A DNA stretch of 64,000 nucleotides from Dysgonomonas sp. Marseille-P4361 (GCF_900343125.1 NZ_OPYL01000002.1:124001-188000), one strand, 5' to 3'. Shown: positions 35,754 to 46,127, numbered from the stretch's first letter. Program-made: numbers and translations. Notes: generated by a model from the sequence alone, not told the origin.

Positions 35754-38700
35754 ATGATTAAACACACTAAAATTTCTAAAGCATTTTTGCTTGCGGCTTT
35801 ATTAGGTCTGATGAATACTTCTTATTTGTCAGCTAATACTAGTGTTGCAGGTACACAAGTTACTATGCAAAAAAGCAAAGTTTCAGGAGTTGTTGAAGAT
35901 GACTTGGGACCTGTAGCTGGGGCCTCGGTTTTTATCAAAGACACAACTAATGGTACGATTACCGATGAGGATGGTAACTTTACTTTAAATGGAGTCGAAA
36001 ACGGCAATACGATAGTTATTACTTTCGTCGGTTTTGTAACACAAGAAATTGTCTATAACGGACAGGCTTCACTAAAAGTCAGACTAGTATCTAAAACTGC
36101 AGATCTCGATGAGGTTCTTGTTGTTGCTTATGGTACACAAAAAAAATCTTCATTTACAGGTTCAGCAACAGTGGTGAACTCTGAAGCAATGTCAAAAATT
36201 TCAGGATCAGGTTTTGCTGAAACTCTACAAGGGCTTTCTCCAGGGGTGAACGTAGTTAACGTTCAGGGTAATCCGGGAGCTAAATCTCGTATAGAAATTC
36301 GTGGTATTTCTTCTATGTCAGGACAATCCAATCCTCTAATTATTGTGGACGGGATGCCTTTCGATGGAGACTTGAATCAAATCAACCCTTCAGACATTGA
36401 ATCAATGAATATTCTGAAAGATGCTGCTGCTACTTCTCTTTATGGCTCGCGTGCAGCTGATGGCGTTATTATGGTTACCACAAAAAGAGGTAAAGTAGGT
36501 AAGCCTCGTATCAACTTCCGTGGTTCTTGGGGAACATCGGATAATGCAGTGAAAAACCCAAGAAAAGCGAATCCTTACGAGCAGTTGGAAAATACTTGGT
36601 ATGCATTGTATTACGATGCAGTTTACTTTGACGGAATGTCGCCTCAGGCAGCAGGAGATTATGCTTCGGCAAATGCTTTGACAAGACAGGTAAAAGGAAC
36701 AACAGACTCGAATGGTAATAAAATATATGTGACTCCATTTAAATACATCAACGAAGATTATGTATTGCACGATGGTAGTGGAAACCCATATATGAATCCA
36801 AACTTAGAATATGCTTGGAATGAAAGCGATTGGGATGTTTACGACGCTGTATATTCAAACAAATTGAGACAAGAATATAATGTTGATATTAGTGGTCAGA
36901 GTGATAACGGAAAAGTAACTTATTTCCTTTCGGGGGGGTATTTGGATGACTTAGGTTATAATATGCAACAATATTATAAACGTTATTCTTTCCGTGCAAA
37001 TACAACAGTAGAATTACAAAACTGGTGGAGAGCTGGAGGTAGCCTATCTTATTCTCGTCATCGTCAAAATGAATCGGGAGGAAATAGCCGTGCCTTGAAC
37101 TTTACAACATCTTTGTCTTCTCCATGGTTACGTAATATTGACAATACAGACTGGGAATATTCTCAAAAGACAGGAGAAAGAATGTATAGCTACGGAAAGT
37201 ATACAAACAACTTCTTTGGAATACATGTATTGAACAATCCTGGTGACTATTGGGATAACCCTAATGATGATAGTTTCAGTAATAACATGGGGCATATCAT
37301 CTCGTCTCAAGTATTTACAGAATTAGATCTTCCTCTTAATCTGAAATATAGAGCAGCTCTAAACATTGATGATTATTGGTCTAGATCAATGAACTATAGT
37401 TCTGCTGTACATGGTAGCGGACAAACAGCACCTTACGGAGTATCTGTTTTAGCTAATGGAGGATACGCATCTCGTTACGACTATAATAAACGTTCAACAA
37501 CTTGGAATAATGTATTATCAGGAAACTGGAAAATAGGTGAAAATCATAATGTGTCGGCTATGGCAGGTCACGAGTGGTACACTTGGGATTCTCACTACGA
37601 ACAAGGATGGGGTAGTGGTATTATGGAATTAGGAAAGTACGAACTATCTAATACTACAAAAGAATTTGGAGTATATGGAGGTCGTGATAAATATAGTTTA
37701 TTGTCATTCTTCGGAAAAGCTGACTATAACTTTATGAACAAATACTATGTTTCAGCTTCTTTCCGTGAAGATGGTTCGTCTCGATTCCATCCAGACAATC
37801 GCTGGGGAGCATTCTGGTCAGCGGGTGCATCTTGGAGAATCTCGGAAGAAGAATTTATGAAAAATGTATCATGGTTAGATAACCTATCACTTCGTGGTAG
37901 TTATGGAACAACTGGTAATGATAAACTAATTCCTCGTAATGCAAGTAATGGCAAAGCCGGTAGTGAAGTTTATTATGCTTACCAAGGAACTTATGATAGA
38001 GATGACCTGTATTTAGAGCCGGGATTGAGACCTAAAACTTATGCAACACCAGGTCTAAAATGGGAAAGCAATAAGCAATGGAATATCGGTATGGACTTCT
38101 CTTTATTCAATAGGCTTAGTGGTACTGTAGAATATTATTCTCGTACATCACAAGATTTATTATTCTATAAAGAAGCTCCAATTTCTGCACAGGTTGGTCA
38201 GGCTACAGGATATAATATGAATGTAGGTGACTTGAGAAATAGTGGTATAGAGGTATCTTTGAAGGCCAATGTTTTATCTACATCTAAATTCAGATGGGAT
38301 ATTGATGCAAATTTAAGTACACTGAAAAATGAAGTTACTTACTTACCTACAGGGGCTTATACTTATTCAGGTACTGCTTGTACATACAAAATGGAAGAAG
38401 GAAAATCAATTTATGAATTTATTGCACCTCAGTATGACGGAGTTAATCCTGACAATGGTATGCCAGGTTGGTTGATTCGTGACGATAATGGAGGATGGGT
38501 ACGTACTGAAGATCCAGCAGCAGTAACAACAGATGATTTTGTTAATGCAGGTTCAGCACTTCCTAACCTATTTGGATCTATCACAAATACATTCCAATAC
38601 GGAGGGTTTGATTTCTCGTTCATGTTCTACTATTCTTATGGATCAAAAATGTCAGATTATACTTACAAAGAGCGTATAACAAATCGTCCAGGAGTAGGTG

Positions 38701-39080
38701 TGGCCCAAGATTTAGTACAAAATCGTTGGAGACAACCAGGTGATTCAGGTGCAGATCTTATCCCTCGTTGGTCATACACTCAATATAGTGGTACAGTAAA
38801 ATATGCGACAAACTTCTTATTTGATAACCATTACTGGAGATTAAGAAACTTAACATTCGGTTATACTTTACCTAAGAAACTTACGAATAAGTTTATGGTT
38901 GATAATCTTCGTCTGTATGTTACAGGAAATAACCTTTTAACTTTTGGACCGGCTAAAGATCGTGGTACAGATCCAGAAACAGGTGTAATGGGAAATAGTT
39001 ACAATGGTAATGCTGAAACAGACAATGGAATTCAAGGGTCAAGAAGAATTTATATGTTTGGTGTACAAATTTCATTTTAA
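35754..39080 (+). CDS. SusC-like TonB-dependent outer membrane receptor
   Basis: 1108 residues. Signal peptide to YLSA, carboxypeptidase-D-like domain (KVSGVVEDDLGPVAGASVFI, about residues 42-125), the LDEVLVVAYGTQKKSSFTGSA segment, plug with GFAETLQGLSPGVNVVNVQG and ILKDAATSLYGSRAADGVIMV, and a barrel ending IYMFGVQISF. The AYGTQKKSSFTGS form groups with the large RagA-like SusC branch. SusD follows after 18 bases. No enzyme gene or regulator accompanies the pair, so the substrate cannot be inferred. Confidence 0.95.
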   Translation: MIKHTKISKAFLLAALLGLMNTSYLSANTSVAGTQVTMQKSKVSGVVEDDLGPVAGASVFIKDTTNGTITDEDGNFTLNGVENGNTIVITFVGFVTQEIVYNGQASLKVRLVSKTADLDEVLVVAYGTQKKSSFTGSATVVNSEAMSKISGSGFAETLQGLSPGVNVVNVQGNPGAKSRIEIRGISSMSGQSNPLIIVDGMPFDGDLNQINPSDIESMNILKDAAATSLYGSRAADGVIMVTTKRGKVGKPRINFRGSWGTSDNAVKNPRKANPYEQLENTWYALYYDAVYFDGMSPQAAGDYASANALTRQVKGTTDSNGNKIYVTPFKYINEDYVLHDGSGNPYMNPNLEYAWNESDWDVYDAVYSNKLRQEYNVDISGQSDNGKVTYFLSGGYLDDLGYNMQQYYKRYSFRANTTVELQNWWRAGGSLSYSRHRQNESGGNSRALNFTTSLSSPWLRNIDNTDWEYSQKTGERMYSYGKYTNNFFGIHVLNNPGDYWDNPNDDSFSNNMGHIISSQVFTELDLPLNLKYRAALNIDDYWSRSMNYSSAVHGSGQTAPYGVSVLANGGYASRYDYNKRSTTWNNVLSGNWKIGENHNVSAMAGHEWYTWDSHYEQGWGSGIMELGKYELSNTTKEFGVYGGRDKYSLLSFFGKADYNFMNKYYVSASFREDGSSRFHPDNRWGAFWSAGASWRISEEEFMKNVSWLDNLSLRGSYGTTGNDKLIPRNASNGKAGSEVYYAYQGTYDRDDLYLEPGLRPKTYATPGLKWESNKQWNIGMDFSLFNRLSGTVEYYSRTSQDLLFYKEAPISAQVGQATGYNMNVGDLRNSGIEVSLKANVLSTSKFRWDIDANLSTLKNEVTYLPTGAYTYSGTACTYKMEEGKSIYEFIAPQYDGVNPDNGMPGWLIRDDNGGWVRTEDPAAVTTDDFVNAGSALPNLFGSITNTFQYGGFDFSFMFYYSYGSKMSDYTYKERITNRPGVGVAQDLVQNRWRQPGDSGADLIPRWSYTQYSGTVKYATNFLFDNHYWRLRNLTFGYTLPKKLTNKFMVDNLRLYVTGNNLLTFGPAKDRGTDPETGVMGNSYNGNAETDNGIQGSRRIYMFGVQISF

Positions 39081-39098
39081 ACGATAAAAATAATATAT

Positions 39099-40700
39099 AT
39101 GAAAACTAAGAAAATTAAAAATATATTCTTCTTATCACTATTAGCTATTAGTCAACTGTTTGTGAGTTGCGATGATGCGCTGAATACAGGTTCTTATGTG
39201 GATGTATCAGATAGCGATGTTTTAAATAATGCATCACAGCTTGAGAAGATTTTGACTTCTTCTTACCGACAACTGTATTTCGATTCGGAGGTAGAGTCGG
39301 ACAGAGTTTATGCCGGATTAGCTGGCTTGCAAATGTATGTAGACCTTGGAGGTTCGGATATTATCTGTCATACCAACATGGGAGGTAGTCAGTTTACTGC
39401 ATATCAGTATACAAACTCTAAGACTCAGGCTGATGGAAATGCTAGTAAAATATGGAAGTTTTGTTACAATGTAATCAATCGTACTAACATCATTTTATCG
39501 CATATAGATGAAGCATCAGGAGATGAGACTACTAAAAAGCATATCAAAGGACAAGCAAAAGCTATCCGAGCTATTCAGTATTTCCATTTGATACAAAACT
39601 ATCAACAAACTTATGCTATCGCTAAAGATAAACGCGGTGTTATCTTGAGAACTTCGGCAGATGATCCGGATGAAATGGGATTCTCTACAGTAGAACAAGT
39701 ATATGCTCAAATCTTAGATGATTTGACATCAGCAAAAGAATTATTAGCTGATTTTGAATCTCCTAATCTATGGACTATCAACTCTGAAATTTGTTCAGGT
39801 ATGTTGGCACGTGTATATCTTGTAATGCAAAACTGGGATGGAGCATACAAAGAAGCTAAAACAGTGTACGAAAACCATAGTACATTATTGACTCGTGAGC
39901 AATATCGTTCAGGTTTTGATGATATGATTACCGGAAGATACAATGAGGTTGTTTGGGCTATGAAATATACTGACGATAATAACCTTGGAGGAGGTACACA
40001 ATTCAATATGTGGTACAACCAAGATGAAAGTTATGGTGAAGGATATGCTGACGGACCAATATACTCATTTATAGCTTTCTTCGCAGATAGTCAATTTGAG
40101 AAATTATTTGAGAAAGAAGATGACAGATATCAGTTCTGGAAAAGAACTAAAAACGTAGACTCTGAAATTAATTCGAAATGGGCATTTGATAAATACAAAC
40201 ACTATGGAACTGGTGGAGGTGCTGAAATTGGTAGCCCTACACGTCCTGAGGTATGTTTGATGCGTGGTGCAGAGATGTTATTGATTATGGCTGAAGCTGC
40301 GGCTAATATTCCTGGAAAGGCCTCAGAAGCTTTAACTCTATTAAATCGTCTACAGGGAGCACGCAACGCTACACTTACAACAGGTGTTTCGGGACAAGAT
40401 TTATTAGAAGCAATCTATACAGAGCGTCGTAAAGAGCTAATCTGTGAAGGTCAATCAGGATTCTATGACTTAGTTCGTCTACAAAAGAAATTGGTGCGTG
40501 TAGGCGCATCTAAAGATAATCCTGGAGGTCATTATGTTTGGGGACTACAGTACCTAAATGGTTATAATGCAACTTCTGCAAACCCAACAGCTTATCTGGA
40601 ATCAAATGATTATCGTTTCTTCTGCCAAATACCACAGCTTGAAATATTGAGTAATGGTGCAATATCGGAAGCGGATCAAAATCCATATAGTGGAAAATAA
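39099..40700 (+). CDS. SusD/RagB-like outer membrane lipoprotein
   Basis: 533 residues. Lipobox FVSC (Cys24) followed by DDALNTGSYVDVSDSDVLNN, a RagB-like opening. Further landmarks: KHIKGQAKAIRAIQYFHLIQNY, LMRGAEMLLIMAEAAANI, LLNRLQGARNATLTTG, YTERRKELICEGQSGFYDLVRLQKKL (in pieces), and a C-terminus with IPQLEILSNGAISEADQNPYSGK. It is the partner of the SusC at 35754 and ends at a strong terminator. Confidence 0.94.
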   Translation: MKTKKIKNIFFLSLLAISQLFVSCDDALNTGSYVDVSDSDVLNNASQLEKILTSSYRQLYFDSEVESDRVYAGLAGLQMYVDLGGSDIICHTNMGGSQFTAYQYTNSKTQADGNASKIWKFCYNVINRTNIILSHIDEASGDETTKKHIKGQAKAIRAIQYFHLIQNYQQTYAIAKDKRGVILRTSADDPDEMGFSTVEQVYAQILDDLTSAKELLADFESPNLWTINSEICSGMLARVYLVMQNWDGAYKEAKTVYENHSTLLTREQYRSGFDDMITGRYNEVVWAMKYTDDNNLGGGTQFNMWYNQDESYGEGYADGPIYSFIAFFADSQFEKLFEKEDDRYQFWKRTKNVDSEINSKWAFDKYKHYGTGGGAEIGSPTRPEVCLMRGAEMLLIMAEAAANIPGKASEALTLLNRLQGARNATLTTGVSGQDLLEAIYTERRKELICEGQSGFYDLVRLQKKLVRVGASKDNPGGHYVWGLQYLNGYNATSANPTAYLESNDYRFFCQIPQLEILSNGAISEADQNPYSGK

Positions 40701-40720
40701 AAAATGATAAATAGTTAACT

Positions 40721-40755
40721 AAAAAAGGTTGTACTCTCAGAGTGCAACCTTTTTT
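40721..40755 (+). terminator. Intrinsic terminator of the third SusCD operon
   Basis: Stem AAAAAAGGTTG-T-ACTC / GAGT-G-CAACCTTTTTT with one U-G pair and a 3-base loop, then T-run. It lies 20 bases after the SusD stop and may also stop the convergent lipoprotein gene at 40798. Confidence 0.8.
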
Positions 40756-40797
40756 AATGATGAAAATATACCTTAAATAAACTCTTTATAATTTTAT

Positions 40798-41712
40798 TTA
40801 TTCTTCAGATACATGAATTTTTCTTTCCAGATAAGAAAAGTTTGTGGCGAAGTTTGCGGGAATTTCTATTTCTTCTAACATTCCTTTTATTTCTACAGAA
40901 GAAACCAAGTCTTTTTCGTCATAAAGAAAGTCATAAGTGATAGAGGCATATTTAGTAGGTGTACTTCCTTCTTTTACATCCTTAAAGATGGTAACAGAAG
41001 CAACATTATTTGCACTCTTTTTACCTAAGTAATCAGATAAGAACCTGCAGTTAGTCAAGAGCCAGCATCCACCCCAATTGCTAATACTGATAGTGTTGAA
41101 TGGCATTTCGTAACAATAACTGCTAACCGGCTCATATTCTTGATCTGTATAACTGTATATATGTTTATATCCAGCGGAAGAAATTATTTCTGAAAGATTC
41201 CCGTTTACGAAAGAATAATTTTCCCAATAGGTAGGAACTTCATCTCCAGACCTGTTAAAGCGCTCCATTCTTATTAAATATCCGTCAGCATTGTATAGGA
41301 AAGAAGTGGAATCATTTTGTGTTCTTACTTTCTCATTTTCAACCTCTCTATAGGTAAGGTGTAAGGCCGAAGTTGCTTGTTTATTCGAATTCACCTTAAT
41401 GAGAAGGCTGTCATAATAAATAGATGTTCCGTAATCACTGCTTTTTGCATATACTATCATATCAGGTTTATAGTTAATCATGATATAATCAGCATTTAGG
41501 TTGTCGATGATCTCTATCTGATCATCATTAGAATAGGATAATGTAACATCTGTCCGATTAACAAGACCTGCTTTTGTATCAGGGTAGTCTACATGCTCAA
41601 GCAGCCAGTATCTAATAGGCTCGGGATGATATAGCATAACGTCTTCTTTGGAACATGAAGAACAAATAGCTAGAAATATAGCTGTAAGGAAAAGGTGTAA
41701 TTTAAGTTTCAT
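40798..41712 (-). CDS. Lipoprotein of unknown function (YD/RHS-like strands)
   Basis: 304 residues; lipobox ICSSC (Cys20) followed by SKEDVML. The body is beta-rich with hairpins of the type seen in DUF4595 and RHS/YD-repeat proteins (DSTSFLYNADGYLIRMERF, ENYSFVNGNLSEIISS, KHIYSYTDQEYEPVS, ASITYDFLYDEKDLVSSVEI). I do not recognise a function. It stands alone, transcribed toward the third SusCD operon. Confidence 0.7.
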   Translation of the reverse strand: MKLKLHLFLTAIFLAICSSCSKEDVMLYHPEPIRYWLLEHVDYPDTKAGLVNRTDVTLSYSNDDQIEIIDNLNADYIMINYKPDMIVYAKSSDYGTSIYYDSLLIKVNSNKQATSALHLTYREVENEKVRTQNDSTSFLYNADGYLIRMERFNRSGDEVPTYWENYSFVNGNLSEIISSAGYKHIYSYTDQEYEPVSSYCYEMPFNTISISNWGGCWLLTNCRFLSDYLGKKSANNVASVTIFKDVKEGSTPTKYASITYDFLYDEKDLVSSVEIKGMLEEIEIPANFATNFSYLERKIHVSEE

Positions 41713-41840
41713 TGTGAGTTAAGTTTTTGTTTGGTTTGCCAAAGATACTACTTTGTGTCAGCAGAACAAGATTGATTTTAAAAGATTTTTTAGTCTTTGG
41801 TTTTTTAATATCAATAGGCGGCTTTATAGACCATATTGAC

Positions 41841-41848
41841 TATCTTTG
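41841..41848 (+). promoter_or_regulatory. -7 box (TATCTTTG) of the S9 peptidase gene
   Basis: TAnnTTTG match 28 bases before ATG 41876. It overlaps the TTG at 41846, which therefore cannot be the start of translation. Confidence 0.6.
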
Positions 41849-41875
41849 ACTACCAATATACAAAATAAAATACTT

Positions 41876-44419
41876 ATGAATTTACGCTACTTTTTACTCG
41901 TATTGTCGATAATCTTTGTGTCAGGTGTTTTGGCTCAGAAAAAACAAAATCTATCACAGATAAATACATTGCCTTCATCTATAGCAATTAAATCACCCAT
42001 CTTGTTAGATTCAGTTAACATGAAAGGAGAGAAATATGGTGAAAAAGATTTGTTGAAAACAGAAATAACAATACCTGATCAAAAAGCATTTATCTTTTCT
42101 ATAAAATCAGATACTGCGGGCTATTTTATGCCACCTAAGTCAGAAGAGGGTTCAGCTTTTCAATTATTCTCTTTTTATGTAAGCTCAGATAGATATGGTA
42201 AAGGAACATTAAAAGTTACTTCGCCTAATATGTTGGAGGTATATGTAGATGGTAAACTGACAGCCTCTAAGACGACTAAAGAAAATCATTTGAGTTCGGC
42301 AAAAGATGTAAGTACTACACTAAATTCATATCCCTTAAATAGTCGTGTTGTCATCAAGTTGCTATCATCAGTGAAAGATAAGGCAACAACAGCACTAAAG
42401 GTTACGATAGAGAATGAAACTACAGATTCTCTTACAAACTTTGCTGTTTCAGATACAAATAAACGATTTGTGAACTTCACCGATATGATGCTAGGTAAGC
42501 GTGTGACAGGTGTAAGTATGTCACCCAAGGGGCAATATGTGTTGATCTCTTTCAGGAATACATATGGAGAAAAAAGTGCATCAACGACAGAGCTTTATGA
42601 AGTGAAGACGGGAAAGAGCCTTGTAGTTGATACAGATGGAACTAAAAAACAATTAGGATGGATGCCTAAGACAGAAAAGCTTTTTTATCTTCAAAAAGAT
42701 AATGAAGAGTTTCATTTAACAACAATAGATCCGATAACGTTGGAGGAAAACATTATTGCTCGAAATATCCCGAATCAATATCTGACTATTTCCCCTGATG
42801 AGAAATCTCTATATTATTATAAGCAAGAAAAAGGAGATGAACCGAAAAGTGATCTGAAGTTGCTTAAAAGTGTAGAAGACAGACAACCCGGATTTTCTAA
42901 TCGCTCCTTTATTTACAGATATGATCTTCTTACAGGACTCAACCAACAATTAACATTTGGAACCAATACAACAAGAATAAATGATATTAGCTCTGACTCT
43001 AAATATATTTTATTTTCAATATATGAAGACATGATAACTGAGCGTCCGTTTAGCAAATCTACTCTTTATATGCTCAATGTGGAAACGATGAAGGTAGATA
43101 CAATATGGGCTAATCAGACATTTGTCAGCAGAGCAGCTTTCTCTCCGGATATGAAAAAACTTCTGATACAGGGTTCGGGCGAAGCATTTGATAGTATCGG
43201 ACTTAATGTAGATGAAGGGCAGATTGCGAATAGCTATAATGGGCTGGCTTTCATAATGGATTTGGAAACAAAGAAGGTAGATCCTATATCGAAAGAATTT
43301 GATCCTAGTATCGATTATGGCTTTTGGAATAAAAAAGGAGATATAATTTATTTCAATACAACAGATAAGGACTGTGTGAATATATACAGCTACGATCTAT
43401 CTAGTAAACGTTTCTCTAAATTGCCATTGAAAGAAGAGGTTACGCGTTCGTTCTCTGTAGCTAAAGATGGAGAAGTAGCAGCATACTTCGGATTAAGCCA
43501 TTCTAATTCGACAAGGGCTTATTTATATGACCTGAAAAAACAGGAATCTAAACTTATAGCAGATCCTTATGGAGAACGCTTATCTCAGATGACATTAGCA
43601 AAGGTTGAGGATTGGAACTTTACTAATTCAGTAGGTACAGAGATAAAAGGGACTTATTATCTACCACCAAATTTCGACCCATCAAAGAAATATCCGATGA
43701 TTGTATATTATTATGGAGGAACAGCTCCTACATCTCGTACGTTCGAAGCTCCTTATCCGGCTCATGTTTTTGCAGCTCAGGGATATGTAACTTATATTAT
43801 CCAACCGAGCGGAGCAACCGGCTTTGGACAGAAATTTGCAGCTTTGCATGTTAACGCATGGGGACACCGTACGGCAGAAGATATTATAGAAGGTACTAAG
43901 CAATTTATGAAAGAACATACATTCGTTGATGAAACTAAAATAGGCTGTATAGGTGCTTCGTATGGTGGGTTTATGACCATGTATTTACAGACGAAGACAG
44001 ATATGTTTGCAGCAGCTGTTTCTCATGCAGGTATTAGTTCTATCAGTAGCTATTGGGGCGAAGGCTATTGGGGATATTCATATAGCTCAGGGGCTAGTGC
44101 TCATAGCTATCCATGGAATAACAGAGACTTGTATGTAAATCAGAGTCCTCTCTTCAATGCTGATAAGGTGAAAACACCAATACTCTTTACACATGGTACA
44201 GTTGATACAAATGTCCCTATAGGCGAAAGTATTCAGATGTACACAGCTCTCCAAATATTAGGCGTTCCTTCGGCATTTATTCAGGTTAAGGACGAAAATC
44301 ACGGTGTAGCGAATTACAAACGCAGGGTAGAATGGAATAATTCTATCATGGCATGGTTCGATAAATGGCTGAAAGGTGACGATCGCTGGTGGAAAGGACT
44401 TTATCCTGATAATAAATAG
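41876..44419 (+). CDS. S9 family serine peptidase (prolyl oligopeptidase/DPP type), exported
   Basis: 847 residues from ATG 41876 (the earlier in-frame TTG lies in the promoter). Signal peptide ends GVLAQ. An N-terminal beta-propeller with TolB-like blades spans about residues 200-560. The C-terminal alpha/beta-hydrolase domain carries catalytic Ser695 in GASYGGF, Asp in HGTVDTNVP and His in DENHGV. Oxyanion-loop stretch YPMIVYYYGGTAPT precedes it. It is a periplasmic or surface enzyme releasing peptides from short proteins. Alone between a promoter and a strong terminator. Confidence 0.93.
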   Translation: MNLRYFLLVLSIIFVSGVLAQKKQNLSQINTLPSSIAIKSPILLDSVNMKGEKYGEKDLLKTEITIPDQKAFIFSIKSDTAGYFMPPKSEEGSAFQLFSFYVSSDRYGKGTLKVTSPNMLEVYVDGKLTASKTTKENHLSSAKDVSTTLNSYPLNSRVVIKLLSSVKDKATTALKVTIENETTDSLTNFAVSDTNKRFVNFTDMMLGKRVTGVSMSPKGQYVLISFRNTYGEKSASTTELYEVKTGKSLVVDTDGTKKQLGWMPKTEKLFYLQKDNEEFHLTTIDPITLEENIIARNIPNQYLTISPDEKSLYYYKQEKGDEPKSDLKLLKSVEDRQPGFSNRSFIYRYDLLTGLNQQLTFGTNTTRINDISSDSKYILFSIYEDMITERPFSKSTLYMLNVETMKVDTIWANQTFVSRAAFSPDMKKLLIQGSGEAFDSIGLNVDEGQIANSYNGLAFIMDLETKKVDPISKEFDPSIDYGFWNKKGDIIYFNTTDKDCVNIYSYDLSSKRFSKLPLKEEVTRSFSVAKDGEVAAYFGLSHSNSTRAYLYDLKKQESKLIADPYGERLSQMTLAKVEDWNFTNSVGTEIKGTYYLPPNFDPSKKYPMIVYYYGGTAPTSRTFEAPYPAHVFAAQGYVTYIIQPSGATGFGQKFAALHVNAWGHRTAEDIIEGTKQFMKEHTFVDETKIGCIGASYGGFMTMYLQTKTDMFAAAVSHAGISSISSYWGEGYWGYSYSSGASAHSYPWNNRDLYVNQSPLFNADKVKTPILFTHGTVDTNVPIGESIQMYTALQILGVPSAFIQVKDENHGVANYKRRVEWNNSIMAWFDKWLKGDDRWWKGLYPDNK

Positions 44420-44438
44420 TAACAAAAATTATAATAAT

Positions 44439-44470
44439 AAAAAACTCCGCTAAGATCAGCGGAGTTTTTT
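44439..44470 (+). terminator. Intrinsic terminator, probably bidirectional
   Basis: 13-base stem AAAAAACTCCGCT/AGCGGAGTTTTTT with 6-base loop AAGATC. It separates the convergent S9 peptidase and AI-2E-family genes and has runs of T on both strands. Confidence 0.85.
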
Positions 44471-44487
44471 GTTTTGTATTATGATGC

Positions 44488-45495
44488 TCAGTCTTTATCC
44501 AAGTATTCCCTTTTATACATATCGAGGCATAATATGAAGATAGATAGAAGCAACGGTCCGAAAATTACTCCCCAGAATCCGAATAGCGTTAACCCTATAA
44601 ATACTCCAAATACTGTAATCAAAGGATGAGTATCGGCCATCTTCTTTTGAAGTAACAGACGGATCAAATTATCAACATTGGATATGATAACAAGCGCATA
44701 GATTGCCAATCCGATAGCGCTAGCCCAATCGCCGGTAACAGCCAGATAAACTGCCAACGGAAACCAAACTAACGAAGTTCCCAGGATAGGGATAATAGTC
44801 GCAAAGCAAGTTAAGAAGGCAAACAGTACAGGATTGGGTGCTCCGAAGATCAGATAACCAATCATGGCAATGATACCTTGTATAACTGCCAGAAGGGGTA
44901 TTCCTATTGCATTTGATTTAACGATCATGTTAACCGAATTACTAACCTCTTGCCTGTTTTTTTCGCTAAAAGGGAGTAGAGCATATAAATATTTCTCCAT
45001 GTTTCGTCCTCCAAGGAGCATGAAATAAAGTATAAATACGATAACGATTGAGTTGATGACAAAGCTACTAACACTGTTTAATAATACTTGTCCTATGGTA
45101 GGAAGGTAGCTGGCAGCCTTCATTATATTTTCTGTACTTAGAAGTTCATAATTGATTCTTTCTTGAATCAAACTGTTGAATTCTTTGACTGCTGCTATTG
45201 TTGCAGACGGATCCAGATTTATACCATGCAGCTCTTCTATTAATAGCCATATAGCAAACGAAAATGGTATGAGGAAGCATAGGATAACTTCGATAAGAAT
45301 TGCTATAGCAGATATGTTTTTGCTGAGCTTTTTTTTCTCTGTCAGGTAAAACATTTGCTTCCGTACCAATATGTATATTGTAGAAGCTCCTAACAATCCA
45401 CTGAGAAATGGGGCTATCTCTTTGAATAGTACAATCCCCATGAAAATGATTAAAATGAGCAGTGAATATTTCCAGTATTGTTCTTTTGTATCCAT
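44488..45495 (-). CDS. AI-2E family transporter (PerM/YdiK-like)
   Basis: 335 residues with about eight hydrophobic segments and the family's conserved C-terminal part: GIPLLAVIQGIIAMIGYLIFG, FATIIPILGTSLVWFPLAVYL, DNLIRLLLQKKMADTHPLI and FGVFIGLTLFGFWGVIFGPLL. Members export small molecules or act as Na+/H+ antiporters; the AI-2 name is not proof of substrate. It is monocistronic with a -7 box upstream. Confidence 0.92.
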   Translation of the reverse strand: MDTKEQYWKYSLLILIIFMGIVLFKEIAPFLSGLLGASTIYILVRKQMFYLTEKKKLSKNISAIAILIEVILCFLIPFSFAIWLLIEELHGINLDPSATIAAVKEFNSLIQERINYELLSTENIMKAASYLPTIGQVLLNSVSSFVINSIVIVFILYFMLLGGRNMEKYLYALLPFSEKNRQEVSNSVNMIVKSNAIGIPLLAVIQGIIAMIGYLIFGAPNPVLFAFLTCFATIIPILGTSLVWFPLAVYLAVTGDWASAIGLAIYALVIISNVDNLIRLLLQKKMADTHPLITVFGVFIGLTLFGFWGVIFGPLLLSIFILCLDMYKREYLDKD

Positions 45496-45536
45496 CTTAT
45501 TCCGTTTCTATCGTTTTGTTTAAGATTAGTGAATTA

Positions 45537-45544
45537 CAAATCTA
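45537..45544 (-). promoter_or_regulatory. -7 box (TAGATTTG) of the AI-2E-family gene
   Basis: TAnnTTTG on the minus strand, 41 bases before ATG 45495. No clear -33. Confidence 0.45.
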
Positions 45545-45581
45545 AAATAAATTCATCAGCTATTGTCATAAGATACAAAAA

Positions 45582-45617
45582 ACAAAAGACTAAATTTCTG
45601 AAAATTTAGTCTTTTGT
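45582..45617 (-). terminator. Terminator of the DoxX gene
   Basis: A perfect 16-base stem ACAAAAGACTAAATTT/AAATTTAGTCTTTTGT with a 4-base loop, just downstream of the DoxX stop, with T-rich flank on the minus strand. Confidence 0.75.
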
Positions 45618-45637
45618 TCTATCTCGTAAAATAGTCT

Positions 45638-46048
45638 TTAGTCCCAAAGATGTTTTGTGCTGACTGCATATTTACCTCCACCGGTAAATACTAAGGCTAA
45701 AGCTCCAAATATATAGAGAGCCTGTAGCTCTATCATCCAACCTCCAGTAGCACTTAGTGTAAGAATATCACCGGCATGTGCCATCAATACAGCTACAATC
45801 ATATTGAATACGAAAACCACAGCAGCAGCTCTGGTTGCCAAGCCGATAATAATGAGTAGCGGAGCTATTACTTCTCCTACGTAAACACCATATGCAATAA
45901 AAGATGGCATTCCGGAAGCTTCTAGCATACCAGCAATTCCTTCAGTTCCGTGCATCAGTTTAGCCACTCCATGCATCAGCATTAAGATACCTATACTAAG
46001 TCTTAAAACGAGTATTCCTAAGTCTGTATTTCTTTCCAATAACTTCAT
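45638..46048 (-). CDS. DoxX family membrane protein
   Basis: 136 residues, four membrane helices: LRLSIGILMLMHGVAKLMHG at the start, FIAYGVYVGEVIAPLLIIIG, AAAVVFVFNMIVAVLMAHAG and ELQALYIFGALALVFTGGGKYAV. This is the DoxX/YphA pattern. Related proteins are linked to sulfur or redox metabolism; function here is not shown. It stands between a TonB-like gene and the AI-2E-family gene and has its own terminator. Confidence 0.9.
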   Translation of the reverse strand: MKLLERNTDLGILVLRLSIGILMLMHGVAKLMHGTEGIAGMLEASGMPSFIAYGVYVGEVIAPLLIIIGLATRAAAVVFVFNMIVAVLMAHAGDILTLSATGGWMIELQALYIFGALALVFTGGGKYAVSTKHLWD

Positions 46049-46127
46049 ATTGATTAATTCTTTTATTTATAAATTATGTTGAGTAATAAACAAAAGAAGT
46101 GTATAAATGTTCAGTCTGCTAGATGTA

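Noticed and set aside
41846-41875. Upstream TTG start of the S9 peptidase
   Set aside because: The codon is part of the TATCTTTG promoter box.
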